Of a DNA stretch of 64,000 nt, positions 24,001 through 32,811 are shown piece by piece. The DNA is taken from NCBI GenBank assembly GCA_964436775.1, contig CAYTEN010000001.1, positions 1 through 64,000 on the forward strand, written 5' to 3'. The position numbers and the translations under genes were made by a program. Below the pieces are notes generated by a model that made no database searches, was not told the DNA's origin, and saw only the letters and a program-made list of their open reading frames with translations. Source of the DNA: IGN3 sp964436775. GTDB taxonomy: Bacteria > Bacteroidota > Ignavibacteria > Ignavibacteriales > Ignavibacteriaceae. Each line of letters opens with the position of its first letter. The first letter of the stretch is position 1.

Positions 24001-24864
24001 ATGATTTTATTTTGGATAAAAGAAGCTTTTAAACTTATTGCACGATCTAAATTTTCTTTTCTTCTTGCATTAATTTCAATTACCCTTTCTGTAATACTGA
24101 TAACAATTTCAGCTTTCATTTTAAGTTCGTCAAATCATTTTGAACGACAACTTAAAGGCAGTATAATAATCAGTGCATTTCTTAAAGATACTCTTTCGAA
24201 TGAAAATATTGAGAATAGCAAACAGGAATTAAGTAAGCAAAATTATTTAGCTTCATTTGAATATGTTAGCAAAGAAAAAGCTGCTGATAATTTTATTAAG
24301 GAAACCGGCGAGGATTTTAGAAAAATTTTAGATTATAATCCACTGCCCGCATCATTTAACATTAAAATAAAAGATGAATATTCCAGTAGAGATTCCATAA
24401 AGAAAGTTATTAATCAGTTATCAAAATTTAATTGGTGCCGTGAAGTAGTTTTCAGACAGGACTTCTATCAAAAAATTATTTCTTATATCGATCAAGCCAA
24501 AATTTATGTTTTTTCCTTAACTGGATTAATTCTCATCGTTTCTCTATATCTTGTTTACAGCACTGTTAGGTTGATTCTAAATTCGAAATATTCTGAATTA
24601 GAGACAATGAAATTTGTAGGTGCTAAACTATCAACCATAAAAATGCCCATAATATTAAATAGTGCCGTTACTGGATTAATTGCTGGTATCATTGCTTTAG
24701 GAATGATTATTGCGGCATATCATTATATTAGAAAATATTTTCCTTCAATAGATGATATTATCGTAAATCAATATGAGCTTATAATTGTACTTTTAGCTTT
24801 AGGGCCTGTTATTGGAATTATTGTTACCATAATTTCGCTTAGAAAAATTTCTCTTAAAATTTAA
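24001..24864 (+). CDS. ftsX: Cell division protein FtsX
   Basis: Permease-like partner of the ATPase FtsE that activates peptidoglycan hydrolases at the division site. The 287 residues show the FtsX layout: one N-terminal membrane helix (about 18-42), a periplasmic domain (about 45-170), then three helices with YSTVRLILNSKYSELETMKFVGA, a typical FtsX/MacB coupling segment, and a final SLRKISLKI. ftsE is not adjacent. The 20-base spacer from the lipoprotein gene suggests co-transcription. Confidence 0.88.
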   Translation: MILFWIKEAFKLIARSKFSFLLALISITLSVILITISAFILSSSNHFERQLKGSIIISAFLKDTLSNENIENSKQELSKQNYLASFEYVSKEKAADNFIKETGEDFRKILDYNPLPASFNIKIKDEYSSRDSIKKVINQLSKFNWCREVVFRQDFYQKIISYIDQAKIYVFSLTGLILIVSLYLVYSTVRLILNSKYSELETMKFVGAKLSTIKMPIILNSAVTGLIAGIIALGMIIAAYHYIRKYFPSIDDIIVNQYELIIVLLALGPVIGIIVTIISLRKISLKI

Positions 24865-24977
24865 GTTAAAAACTGGCCACACTAAATAATTTGGATATCT
24901 ATCCCATAATTTATTTATACAAAATAAATACGTTCAATTCGCTTTTAAATAAATAAAAAAGTAATGGAGTTTATAAT

Positions 24978-26810
24978 ATGTGCGGAATAGTTGGATACAT
25001 CGGAAATAAAAATTGTGTCCCAATTTTAATTAACGGCTTGAAGAGACTGGAATATAGAGGTTATGACTCTGCTGGTATAGGAATATTGAATGATGAAAAC
25101 TCTATAATAATAAAACAAAAAGGCAAAGTTTCTGTACTTGAAGAAAAACTTGAGGAACTTAATCTGCATTCAAATGTTGGAATTGGACACACCAGGTGGG
25201 CAACTCATGGTATACCAAATGAACAGAATGCGCATCCTCATTCAAATAACGATGGCACACTTTTTTTAATTCATAATGGAATTATTGAAAACTTTCAGGT
25301 AATAAAAAAAGGTTTAATAAATTTTGGATATAAATTTAAAAGTGATACTGATTCAGAAGTTATTGTTCATCTAATTGATAATTTTTTGAAAAAAGGTTTT
25401 GATCTCACAAAGTCGGTTCAACTGGCATTAAACGAAGTAGAAGGAACATATGGTTTAGCCATTGTTTATAGTAAAGAACCGGATAAACTTATTGCAGCTA
25501 GAAAAGGGTCGCCGCTTGTTGTTGGCCTAGGAGAATATGAAAATTTTCTTGCATCCGATGTTTCCGCAATACTTGCACACACAAAACAAGTAATTTATTT
25601 AGAAGACGGTGAAATTGCTGTACTAAAAAAAGATTCATTCACCGCAAAAACTATTCATGATAAAGAAATAGAAAAAGAAGTTCACGAAATTACGATGACT
25701 CTTGATGAGATTGACCGAGGTGGATATGCTCATTTTATGCTTAAAGAAATTATGGAGCAGCCTGAAACAGTTAGGAACTCTATTAGAGGCAGAATAATTG
25801 ATGACGAAGGAACATCAAAACTTGGTGGATTAGTTGATGTAGTAGATAAGTTAGTTGACTCAAAAAAGATAATTATTACAGCTTGTGGAACATCCTGGCA
25901 TGCTGGACTTGTTGGTGAATACATGTTTGAGCAATTCTGCAGAATCCCCACCGAAGTTGAGTATGCATCTGAGTTCAGATACAGAAATCCTATAATTGAA
26001 AAGGACGATGCCATATTTTTTGTATCACAAAGTGGGGAAACAGCTGACACTCTTGCTGCAATGCGCGAGGCTAAGATGAAGGGCGCATTGGTATTGGGAA
26101 TTTGTAATGTTGTTGGAAGTTCTATTGCTCGAGATACAAATGCGGGGGTTTATACTCATGCTGGACCTGAAATTGGAGTAGCTTCTACTAAAGCTTTCAC
26201 ATCTCAGCTTACTGTACTTGCTCTAATTACTTTACTTATTGCAAGACGAAAAAATATGAGCCAAGTTGATGGAAAATCTATTGCTGATGAATTAAAATTA
26301 ATTCCGCAAAAAATAGAAACAATCTTAAAGTTGGATAAAGAAATTGAAAAAATTGCAGAAAAATTTAAAGACTCAAATAATTTTCTTTACCTCGGCCGCG
26401 GTTATAATTTTCCGGTAGCACTCGAAGGTGCACTGAAGCTTAAGGAAATATCTTACATCCATGCAGAAGGTTATCCTGCCGCAGAAATGAAACACGGACC
26501 AATAGCGTTGATTGATGCAAATATGCCTGTTGTTTTTATAGCACCAAAAGATTCAACATATGAAAAAATAATAAGTAACATTCAGGAAGTAAAAGCACGC
26601 GGTGGAAGAACAATTGCAATTGCAAATGAAAATGATAATGAGATCGACAAGTTAGTTGATTACACAATCAAAATTCCTCAAACAATCAGAATGTTAATGC
26701 CAATTCTAACCGTCATCCCATTACAATTACTTGCTTACCACATTGCTGTTAAAAAAGGATTAAATGTTGATCAGCCAAGGAATCTAGCCAAAAGCGTAAC
26801 AGTGGAGTAG
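24978..26810 (+). CDS. glmS: Glutamine-fructose-6-phosphate aminotransferase (isomerising)
   Basis: Makes glucosamine-6-phosphate for peptidoglycan and LPS. The 610-residue protein starts MCGIVGYIG, with Cys2 as the N-terminal nucleophile of the glutaminase domain (about residues 2-225; GHTRWATHG, HNGIIENF). Two SIS domains follow, with TACGTSWHAG and VSQSGETADT, and the C-terminal LAKSVTVE completes the active site. The upstream 113 bases show no glmS ribozyme core that I can recognise. It ends 70 bases before tRNA-Phe. Confidence 0.98.
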   Translation: MCGIVGYIGNKNCVPILINGLKRLEYRGYDSAGIGILNDENSIIIKQKGKVSVLEEKLEELNLHSNVGIGHTRWATHGIPNEQNAHPHSNNDGTLFLIHNGIIENFQVIKKGLINFGYKFKSDTDSEVIVHLIDNFLKKGFDLTKSVQLALNEVEGTYGLAIVYSKEPDKLIAARKGSPLVVGLGEYENFLASDVSAILAHTKQVIYLEDGEIAVLKKDSFTAKTIHDKEIEKEVHEITMTLDEIDRGGYAHFMLKEIMEQPETVRNSIRGRIIDDEGTSKLGGLVDVVDKLVDSKKIIITACGTSWHAGLVGEYMFEQFCRIPTEVEYASEFRYRNPIIEKDDAIFFVSQSGETADTLAAMREAKMKGALVLGICNVVGSSIARDTNAGVYTHAGPEIGVASTKAFTSQLTVLALITLLIARRKNMSQVDGKSIADELKLIPQKIETILKLDKEIEKIAEKFKDSNNFLYLGRGYNFPVALEGALKLKEISYIHAEGYPAAEMKHGPIALIDANMPVVFIAPKDSTYEKIISNIQEVKARGGRTIAIANENDNEIDKLVDYTIKIPQTIRMLMPILTVIPLQLLAYHIAVKKGLNVDQPRNLAKSVTVE

Positions 26811-26880
26811 TTGAATTTATTTTTTACGCAGTATTTGTGATTTAGGATAAAATCTCTATTTTTATAAACTAAATTTTGAT

Positions 26881-26953
26881 GGGCAGGTAGCTCAGTCGGT
26901 AGAGCAATGGACTGAAAATCCATGTGTCGGCGGTTCAATTCCGTCCCTGCCCA
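26881..26953 (+). tRNA. tRNA-Phe (GAA)
   Basis: The 73-base cloverleaf has acceptor GGGCAGG/CCTGCCC, a D-arm starting AGCTCAGTCGG, anticodon arm ATGGA-CTGAAAA-TCCAT (anticodon GAA), T-arm GGCGG-TTCAATT-CCGTC and discriminator A. The 3' CCA is not encoded. Confidence 0.97.
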
Positions 26954-26961
26954 CATCAAAT

Positions 26962-26990
26962 AACCCGTTAACCGAAACGGGTTTTTTATT
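26962..26990 (+). terminator. Terminator after tRNA-Phe
   Basis: AACCCGTT and AACGGGTT form an 8-bp perfect stem with a 6-base loop, followed by a run of six T's. Confidence 0.85.
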
Positions 26991-27202
26991 TTAAACCTTA
27001 TATTCATTTCGATTTCGTGTTATCCTAATAAAATTCCTTTAGTTTTTAATTCCTTTTTACGTATTAAAGTTTTTTAGAGAATCATTTTATTGTTTGCTGA
27101 TTATTAAGTATGCATTGACTCTAAATAATAAAATTTGCAAATTTATATTAATATTTATATCCATTTACTTGAAGATGTAATCTGCCATTATTTGAGGAAA
27201 TT

Positions 27203-27670
27203 ATGAATAAGAATAAAATCATAAAACCTCTTGCCAATTTAATTTTCCAATTAGTAGCTAGTTACCAAGAAAAAAATACTCGGTTAGCCAATAAAATTGG
27301 ATTATCAGAAGCTGAATTCAAGTGCCTGCGTCTATTTGGATCTGACAAAAGACTGAATAACACGAAAATTGCAAAGCGAATGAATCTAAGTGCGAGCAGA
27401 TCTACAAGAATAATTGATGGACTCGTTGAAAAGGGATATATGTTTAGAGAACTTGATGGAAAGGATTTGAGAGCTCTGAGTCTAACCTTATCCAGAAAAG
27501 GAAAATTATTTATTCGTAATTTAGATAAGTCTTATGTAGATATAAATTATAAGATTTTAAAAAAGATTAAGATTTCAAAACGTAAGCCTTTAATGATTGC
27601 AATGGAAAAACTCAATTCAGCTTCTGAAAAGTGGCTGCATAAGCCTACGAAAGCTTTCACTCGCAAATGA
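27203..27670 (+). CDS. MarR family winged-helix transcriptional regulator
   Basis: The 155-residue protein has the MarR arrangement of a dimerisation helix at each end around a winged helix-turn-helix. The recognition part is NTKIAKRMNLSASRSTRIIDGLVEKGY, and the wing DGKDLRALSLTLSRKGK carries the conserved Asp-x-Arg. It stands alone between tRNA-Phe and the slipin-NfeD pair, with no obvious regulated neighbour on the same strand, so its target is unknown. AGGAAAT precedes the ATG. Confidence 0.88.
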   Translation: MNKNKIIKPLANLIFQLVASYQEKNTRLANKIGLSEAEFKCLRLFGSDKRLNNTKIAKRMNLSASRSTRIIDGLVEKGYMFRELDGKDLRALSLTLSRKGKLFIRNLDKSYVDINYKILKKIKISKRKPLMIAMEKLNSASEKWLHKPTKAFTRK

Positions 27671-27694
27671 ATAGGATTAGCCTAAGTTGATTAA

Positions 27695-27867
27695 CCTGCC
27701 TGTCCGTGAGTGTTACACGACTCGAGTAAGTCATTTTGAAATCTACCACGGCGGATTCAACTGAGAAATCTGTTTTATTAAATCATCCAGATGTCTCTCC
27801 CGCTTAAAATCGGGGTCGAAATGAAAAGAATAACAGTTATGCAACAGACTATGTCCGGCAGGCAGAC
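27695..27867. repeat. Dispersed palindromic repeat, copy 3, inside a longer inverted repeat
   Basis: The core at 27729-27825 runs GTCATTTTGAAATCT, then CTGAGAAATCTG, then CAGATGTCTC, then GGTCGAAATGA, matching the other three copies. It is flanked by an outer pair, CCTGCCTGTCCG at 27696-27706 and TCCGGCAGGCAG at 27853-27864. The block fills the gap between the MarR gene and the 3' end of the slipin gene. Confidence 0.7.
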
Positions 27868-27914
27868 TTAAAGCAATAGAGATTAATAAAAAAAGAACTA
27901 AATATTACTTGACT

Positions 27915-28664
27915 TTATTTCTTAAGAAATGGAGTCAGTAAATCAATAGGTACTGGAAAAATAGTTGTTGAATTTTTCTCGGATGCAACTTCTGTTAGAG
28001 TCTGCAAAAATCTTAATTGCAGAGCCATTGGCTGTCCTGAAATAACTTCGGCAGCATCTCTCAGTTTCTGGCTTGCCTGAAATTCACCTTCAGCATGAAT
28101 GATTTTTGCTCGCCTCTCTCTTTCTGCTTCTGCCTGTTTTGCCATCGATCGCTGCATCTCAATTGGAAGATCAACGTGTTTTACTTCAACATTTGAAACT
28201 TTTATTCCCCACGGATCAGTATGGGTGTCTATAATTTTTTGGAGTATTTTATTAATTTTATCTCGCTCTGAAAGTAATTCATCAAGCATTGATTGACCGA
28301 GAACGCTTCTAAGAGTTGTTTGAGAAAGTTGTGAAGTAGCGTTGAGATAATTTTCAACTTCAACTATTGCTTTGTTAGCATCTATAACCCGAAAATAAAC
28401 AACTGCGTTAACTTTTAGTGAAACGTTATCTTTTGTGATAACATCCTGCGGTGGAACATCTAAAACTACAATTCTTAGACTAACTTTAATTAATCGATCG
28501 ACAATGGGAATTAAAAAAATTAGTCCAGGTCCTTTTGTATCGATCAATCTTCCCAATCTGAATATAACTCCTCGTTCATATTCTTTTAATATTCTGATTG
28601 CATTGGCAAGAATGAAAATGACAAAGGCAATTATTATAACTAGAATCGTCATTGATGGTGGCAT
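27915..28664 (-). CDS. Slipin family stomatin-like protein (SPFH/Band 7)
   Basis: The 249-residue protein has one N-terminal membrane helix followed by an SPFH domain. The family blocks are ILKEYERGVIFRLGRL, KGPGLIFLIPIVDRL, RIVVLDVPPQDVITKDNV and QTTLRSVLGQ, and then a coiled-coil region MAKQAEAERERRAKII. Slipins form membrane-bound oligomers that organise lipid domains. The C-terminal hydrophobic end (TTIFPVPIDLLTPFLKK) is the region cleaved by NfeD partners in archaea. It follows its presumed protease gene by 36 bases, the classic NfeD-stomatin operon. Confidence 0.93.
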   Translation of the reverse strand: MPPSMTILVIIIAFVIFILANAIRILKEYERGVIFRLGRLIDTKGPGLIFLIPIVDRLIKVSLRIVVLDVPPQDVITKDNVSLKVNAVVYFRVIDANKAIVEVENYLNATSQLSQTTLRSVLGQSMLDELLSERDKINKILQKIIDTHTDPWGIKVSNVEVKHVDLPIEMQRSMAKQAEAERERRAKIIHAEGEFQASQKLRDAAEVISGQPMALQLRFLQTLTEVASEKNSTTIFPVPIDLLTPFLKK

Positions 28665-28700
28665 AAAAATCTCCTTGTTTTAATTTATTATAAAATTATC

Positions 28701-29981
28701 CTAAACTTCGCTTACCATTAGTGTAAGATTAGAAATTCCTTCAACTTTTATTTTTTGTCCGGTCTTAATAGTTCCCGCTACACTTTTGGATTTCCATATT
28801 TCTCCATGCACTCTTACCTCTCCTTCAGGATCAAGATCTGATATAGCAACTCCTATTTCTCCGATAATTCCCTCGGCACCAGTTGTGGGTTTCCTTCTCT
28901 GAGCTTTAATCCCCAAAGTAATTGCAAATGTAAAAAACAAGATGGTGAGTACGACAACGGTAGCTATAATTTCCCAAGAGATTTTGAACACTTGTCCAAA
29001 TGAATTAACATCAATTAACATAATCGATCCTAAAGTTAATGAGATAACTCCACCGATAGTTAGAATACCATGACTAACAATTTTAATTTCCAGTATAAAT
29101 AAAATTACGGCAAAGACGATTAGTGCAAGGCCTGCATAATTGATGGGAAGTGTATGCATTGAATATAAAGCAAGAATAAGACAGAGGACTCCTATCACGC
29201 CGGGGAAAATTGCTCCAGGATTATAGAGCTCAAAAAACAATCCATAAATACCTAGCATAAATAATACGTAAACAAGATTTGGGTCGCTGAGTATATTTAG
29301 AAGTATTTGAGAAAAGGTCATACCTAAATTAATTATTTCTGCATTCTTTGTATTAAGAACAACTTTTCCTGATGACGTTTCAACTTCTTTACCATCAATC
29401 TTTTCTAAAAGATCTTCTACGTTGTTTGCTATTAAATCAATGACGTGCAATTTTAATGCTTCATTTTCGGTAATTGAAAGACTTTTTCTTACAGCGTCTT
29501 CACTCCATTGTATATCCCGATTTCTTTTTTCACTGATTGTTCTAATAAATGCCGCAGCATCATTAGTTGCTTTTTCCATCATTATTGAATCTTGAGTTCC
29601 TTGCAATGTAACAGGATGTGCAGCGCCAATATTAGTTCCCGGAGCCATAGCTGCTATGTTTGCAGCAATAGTAACAAAAACACCTGCGGATGCAGCTTGC
29701 GAGCCAGATGGAGCTACGTAAACTATAACAGGAATTTTTGATTGCAGAATATCAGTAACTATAACGCGTGTTGATTTTAATAGTCCACCGGGAGTGTTAA
29801 GTTTTATTATCAAGCATTCAGCCTTTTCCTGAGTGGCTTTTTCAATTCCACTGCGGATATAATCTGCACTAGCTGGTTGAATGGTTCCATCAACGTTTAT
29901 GATAACTACTTTTTTGGGCTGACCTAAAGATGAGATATTGAGGAGAGTTAAAACGGCAAATATGTAAATGAATTTGCTCAT
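28701..29981 (-). CDS. NfeD family membrane serine protease (stomatin-operon type)
   Basis: The 426-residue protein has a signal peptide and a ClpP-like domain. This has KLNTPGGLLKSTR, the catalytic serine in SQAASAGVFVTIA, PGTNIGAAHPV, and a lysine in MMEKATND corresponding to the general base of archaeal PH1510. Four to five membrane helices follow, then a C-terminal OB-fold NfeD domain ending KVEGISNLTLMVSEV. It is expected to clip the co-encoded slipin. It differs clearly in sequence from the first NfeD at 10129-11433. A TAnnTTTG promoter with a correctly spaced ATTG lies upstream. Confidence 0.93.
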   Translation of the reverse strand: MSKFIYIFAVLTLLNISSLGQPKKVVIINVDGTIQPASADYIRSGIEKATQEKAECLIIKLNTPGGLLKSTRVIVTDILQSKIPVIVYVAPSGSQAASAGVFVTIAANIAAMAPGTNIGAAHPVTLQGTQDSIMMEKATNDAAAFIRTISEKRNRDIQWSEDAVRKSLSITENEALKLHVIDLIANNVEDLLEKIDGKEVETSSGKVVLNTKNAEIINLGMTFSQILLNILSDPNLVYVLFMLGIYGLFFELYNPGAIFPGVIGVLCLILALYSMHTLPINYAGLALIVFAVILFILEIKIVSHGILTIGGVISLTLGSIMLIDVNSFGQVFKISWEIIATVVVLTILFFTFAITLGIKAQRRKPTTGAEGIIGEIGVAISDLDPEGEVRVHGEIWKSKSVAGTIKTGQKIKVEGISNLTLMVSEV

Positions 29982-30341
29982 TGAGAACTCTTATAGTTTA
30001 ATGCTATTCAAACGTATATAAAAAATCTCATTGAAGCAATTCCTTAAAAATTTTAAACATCCTAAAATATAGTTAACTGAAGAATCTTTATACACAAATA
30101 AATTAATTGAAAATAATCAAAAAGCTCATCAGTTTTGTAAAAATTAAAAACCTTTTATTGACTATTTAATATTATCGTTGCCCATAATAATTAACCAGTT
30201 AACCTGACCAGATATTTTAGAATACAGACTAAACTTTTCCATCTCGAGACATAATTTCATTTTGAGTTATACACTATGCATAAAAAATGTCAAAATACAA
30301 TGATTATTTGGTATATCTATTGTGTATTAAAGGAAAAATTA
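29982..30341. other. A+T-rich intergenic region, promoters only
   Basis: These 360 bases separate the minus-strand nfeD gene from plus-strand genes. Apart from the nfeD promoter at 30009-30040 I see no gene, RNA fold or repeat. A TTGACT near 30156 with CATAAT about 19 bases later could be a rightward promoter, but the fit is loose. Confidence 0.4.
30009..30040 (-). promoter_or_regulatory. Candidate TAnnTTTG promoter for nfeD-slipin
   Basis: On the minus strand ATTG (30040-30037), 20 bases, then TACGTTTG (30016-30009). The start codon is 28 bases downstream of the core. This is one of the best-spaced examples in the window. Confidence 0.48.
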
Positions 30342-30458
30342 ATGGTTCTAATGGAATTCGTAATAATTGCTGTTATAATATTTTTTATTAGTCTGGTTGT
30401 TATTTTATACCGTAAATCCAGAAAATCACGCGATGAAATGAACAAACTTTTTTTATAA
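30342..30458 (+). CDS. Small single-pass membrane protein (38 aa)
   Basis: ATG at 30342 is preceded by AAAGGAA with 7-base spacing. The peptide has one hydrophobic helix (FVIIAVIIFFISLVVILY) followed by a basic, polar tail RKSRKSRDEMNKLFL. The frame stays open 22 codons further upstream, but that part lacks a ribosome binding site. Size, RBS and topology suggest a real small membrane protein, function unknown. A chance A/T-rich frame cannot be excluded. Confidence 0.42.
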   Translation: MVLMEFVIIAVIIFFISLVVILYRKSRKSRDEMNKLFL

Positions 30459-30504
30459 GGTTATCTCCTAAAAGCTCTCACATACTTCATTTCCTTAACT
30501 TTTT

Positions 30505-30536
30505 ATTGAATTCTGGCTTAAGCCTATATATATTTG
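30505..30536 (+). promoter_or_regulatory. Candidate TAnnTTTG promoter for purC
   Basis: ATTG at 30505-30508, 20 bases, then TATATTTG at 30529-30536. Transcription would start near 30542, 18 bases before the ATG at 30560. This supports that start over an in-frame TTG at 30506. Confidence 0.48.
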
Positions 30537-30559
30537 ACCTTGAACAAATCAGGTTTAGC

Positions 30560-31456
30560 ATGAAAGAAAAAGTAATCCTTCAAACAAATTTTCCTAAGTT
30601 AAAATTTTTTAAAAGAGGCAAAGTTAGGGACATTTATGATCTCGAAGATTATTTTTTGATAATCTCCACTGATAGACTTTCGGCATTTGATGTGATTATG
30701 GCACAAGGAATTCCTTATAAGGGGAAAGTATTAACAAAAATATCCGAATTTTGGTTTGACTATTCCAAAAGCATTATTAAAAATCATCTTGTAACAACTG
30801 ATGTTAATAAATTTCCTAAAGTGTGTTTAGAATATGCTGAAGATTTATCGGGTAGAAGTATGCTTGTAAAAAAAGCCGAAGTTGTTCCAATTGAAAGCGT
30901 GGTGCGTGGATATATAACAGGATCTGGATGGAATGATTACAAAAAAACTGGTGAGGTTTGCGGAATCAAGCTTCCAGCCGGAATGCTTGAATCAGAAAAA
31001 TTTACAGAAACGCTTTTTACGCCAGCAACAAAAGCTGAGATAGGATTACACGATGAAAATATATCTGAAGCAAAAGCAAAAGAAATTGCCGGTATAGAAA
31101 CAATTAGTTTTGTAAAGCAAAAATCGATAGAAGTATACAATAATGCTTTTAAATACGCTAAAGGTAAAGGAATTATTATTGCTGATACTAAAATGGAGTT
31201 TGGCAAAATTGGTAATGAGATAATTCTAATTGATGAATTGCTAACTCCAGATTCATCGAGGTTTTGGCCGTTAGATAAATATCAGAAAGGAAAATCTCAG
31301 GAAAGTTTTGATAAGCAATTTGTCCGTGATTATTTAATTTCAATAAAATTTAATAAACAGCCTCCACCTCCACCATTACCGGAAAATATAATTCGAAAGA
31401 CTAGTGAAAAATATCTTGAAGCTCTGGAAATGGTGACCGGTGAAAGAATAAATTAA
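30560..31456 (+). CDS. purC: Phosphoribosylaminoimidazole-succinocarboxamide synthase (SAICAR synthetase)
   Basis: Joins aspartate to CAIR with ATP, step 8 of purine synthesis. The 298-residue protein is of the longer ADE1-like class. It has RGKVRDIYDL with the ATP-binding Gly-Lys, STDRLSAFDVIM, VVRGYITGSGWNDY, FTPATKAEIGLHDENI, DTKMEFGKI and IDELLTPDSSRFW. All of these active-site blocks are intact, in contrast to the degenerate homologue at 20426-21106. The ATG at 30560 is chosen because the conserved domain begins directly after it and the promoter core lies just before it. The stop overlaps the next ATG. Confidence 0.97.
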   Translation: MKEKVILQTNFPKLKFFKRGKVRDIYDLEDYFLIISTDRLSAFDVIMAQGIPYKGKVLTKISEFWFDYSKSIIKNHLVTTDVNKFPKVCLEYAEDLSGRSMLVKKAEVVPIESVVRGYITGSGWNDYKKTGEVCGIKLPAGMLESEKFTETLFTPATKAEIGLHDENISEAKAKEIAGIETISFVKQKSIEVYNNAFKYAKGKGIIIADTKMEFGKIGNEIILIDELLTPDSSRFWPLDKYQKGKSQESFDKQFVRDYLISIKFNKQPPPPPLPENIIRKTSEKYLEALEMVTGERIN

Positions 31457-31758
31457 TGCATCCTGTAAAAATTCAAATTATTGAGAGTGCAATTCTTTCA
31501 ATAGTTTGGGATGATGGTCGCAAAGATTTATTGGATCTGAATATGTTAAGAAAATTATGTCCCTGTGCAACTTGCATCACCGAAAGAGATAAACAGCATA
31601 AAATGTATATCCCAATTTTTGCTGATAATCAGATTACAATTAAAAACATTAATCAAGTAGGAAAGTATGCTATCCAAATTATCTGGAATGATGGGCACAG
31701 TACAGGTATTTATGAATATACGTTCCTTAGAAATTTATCAAAAAGAACTCATAGATAG
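31456..31758 (+). CDS. DUF971 (GBBH-like N-terminal domain) protein
   Basis: The 100-residue single-domain protein has the DUF971 hallmarks: a WDDGRKDLLDLNMLRKLCPCATC strand-turn with three cysteines, and a C-terminal WNDGHSTGIYEYTFLR. The domain is found alone, at the N-terminus of gamma-butyrobetaine hydroxylase, and fused to Mrp/ApbC-type iron-sulphur carriers, so a metal- or Fe-S-linked role is often suggested. No partner is adjacent. Its ATG overlaps the purC stop by one base. Confidence 0.85.
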   Translation: MHPVKIQIIESAILSIVWDDGRKDLLDLNMLRKLCPCATCITERDKQHKMYIPIFADNQITIKNINQVGKYAIQIIWNDGHSTGIYEYTFLRNLSKRTHR

Positions 31759-31763
31759 GAAAT

Positions 31764-32369
31764 ATGGTACTCCCAAATCAATTAACGGTATTGCGAATTA
31801 TTCTAACACCGGTATTTCTGTATCTATTTTTATCGAGTGACCCGCTTCTGATTCAAATTTCATTGGGAATTTTTTTGATTGCAGCATTAACTGATTGGTA
31901 TGATGGATGGCTTGCAAGAAAATTTAATTACATAACCAATTGGGGAAAATTTTGGGATCCTCTTGCTGATAAAATTTTAACATCAACAGCTTTTCTCGGT
32001 TTTGTATTTGTTGGTTTACTTCCATTGTGGATGGTTCTATTGATTATAATCAGAGATTTACTTATTACTTTGTTAAGAGCTTTTGCAGATAGTCGTGGTT
32101 ATAATTTTGTAACGAGTTATTATGCTAAATGGAAAACTTTATTACAAATGATTTTTCTTTATTATCTTCTGATTGTTTATGTGGGTGCTAAAACATCGGT
32201 AATTTATATCGGTAGTGAAAAAGTTTTTGGATATTTGCTCAGTGAAGACCTAATCTATATTGTAATGCTAACAATCACTGTTATAACTGTTCACTCCGGT
32301 ATTACTTATTTATTAAAAAACAAAAATTTAATAAACAAACTATTTAATGAAACAAATAAACTTGTTTGA
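31764..32369 (+). CDS. pgsA: CDP-diacylglycerol-glycerol-3-phosphate 3-phosphatidyltransferase
   Basis: The first committed step to phosphatidylglycerol. The 201-residue membrane protein has the CDP-alcohol phosphotransferase motif, DWYDGWLARKF followed by GKFWDPLADK with the last two aspartates. LPNQLTVLRIILTPVFLYLF and MVLLIIIRDLLITLLR are typical of PgsA. It overlaps pgpA, the next enzyme, by 23 bases. Confidence 0.95.
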   Translation: MVLPNQLTVLRIILTPVFLYLFLSSDPLLIQISLGIFLIAALTDWYDGWLARKFNYITNWGKFWDPLADKILTSTAFLGFVFVGLLPLWMVLLIIIRDLLITLLRAFADSRGYNFVTSYYAKWKTLLQMIFLYYLLIVYVGAKTSVIYIGSEKVFGYLLSEDLIYIVMLTITVITVHSGITYLLKNKNLINKLFNETNKLV

Positions 32370-32808
32370 AAAAATTATTGGTTCTGCCTTTTTTACAGGC
32401 TATATTCCTTTTGCTTCGGGAACATTTGGAAGTATAATAGCTTTAATAATTTATTTTATTCCTGGATTTGAAAAAATATGGATAATTATTCCAGCTATTA
32501 TAATATTATTTGCTTATGGTGTTTATGTCTCTTTCAAGTTTGAGAATAATTATGGTAAGGATCCTGCAGAATGCACAGTTGATGAAGTTGTTGGAACCTG
32601 GATTGCTTTAATTACTTTACCAAAAACTATTTTGATTACTTTAACTTCCTTTTTTATTTGGAGAATTTTAGATATAATAAAACCTTTTCCCGCCGGAACT
32701 TCAGAAAAATTAGCGGGTGGTTGGGGTATAATGGTGGATGATGTAATTGCTGGAATTTACACTCTAATTATTGTTCATTTAATTGTTTATTTATTTGGAG
32801 TTTATTAA
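32347..32808 (+). CDS. pgpA: Phosphatidylglycerophosphatase A
   Basis: Dephosphorylates phosphatidylglycerophosphate to phosphatidylglycerol. The 153-residue protein has the PgpA blocks TGYIPFASGTFGS, VDEVVGTWIAL with an acidic catalytic region, DIIKPFPA and the MVDDVIAGIY segment with paired aspartates, plus three to four membrane helices. It completes the two-step pathway begun by the overlapping pgsA. Confidence 0.94.
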   Translation: MKQINLFEKIIGSAFFTGYIPFASGTFGSIIALIIYFIPGFEKIWIIIPAIIILFAYGVYVSFKFENNYGKDPAECTVDEVVGTWIALITLPKTILITLTSFFIWRILDIIKPFPAGTSEKLAGGWGIMVDDVIAGIYTLIIVHLIVYLFGVY

Positions 32809-32811
32809 AAA

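Noticed and set aside
24865..24977. glmS ribozyme upstream of glmS
   Set aside because: I could not find the conserved core or pairing pattern in these 113 A+T-rich bases.
26771..27007. A 78-codon minus-strand open frame across tRNA-Phe
   Set aside because: It is the antisense of the tRNA and the glmS end; such frames opposite tRNA-Phe are a familiar artefact (ELNRRHMDFQSIALPTELPA).
30506..30559. N-terminal extension of PurC to a TTG at 30506
   Set aside because: The stretch contains a TAnnTTTG promoter core, and the conserved PurC domain begins directly after the ATG at 30560.
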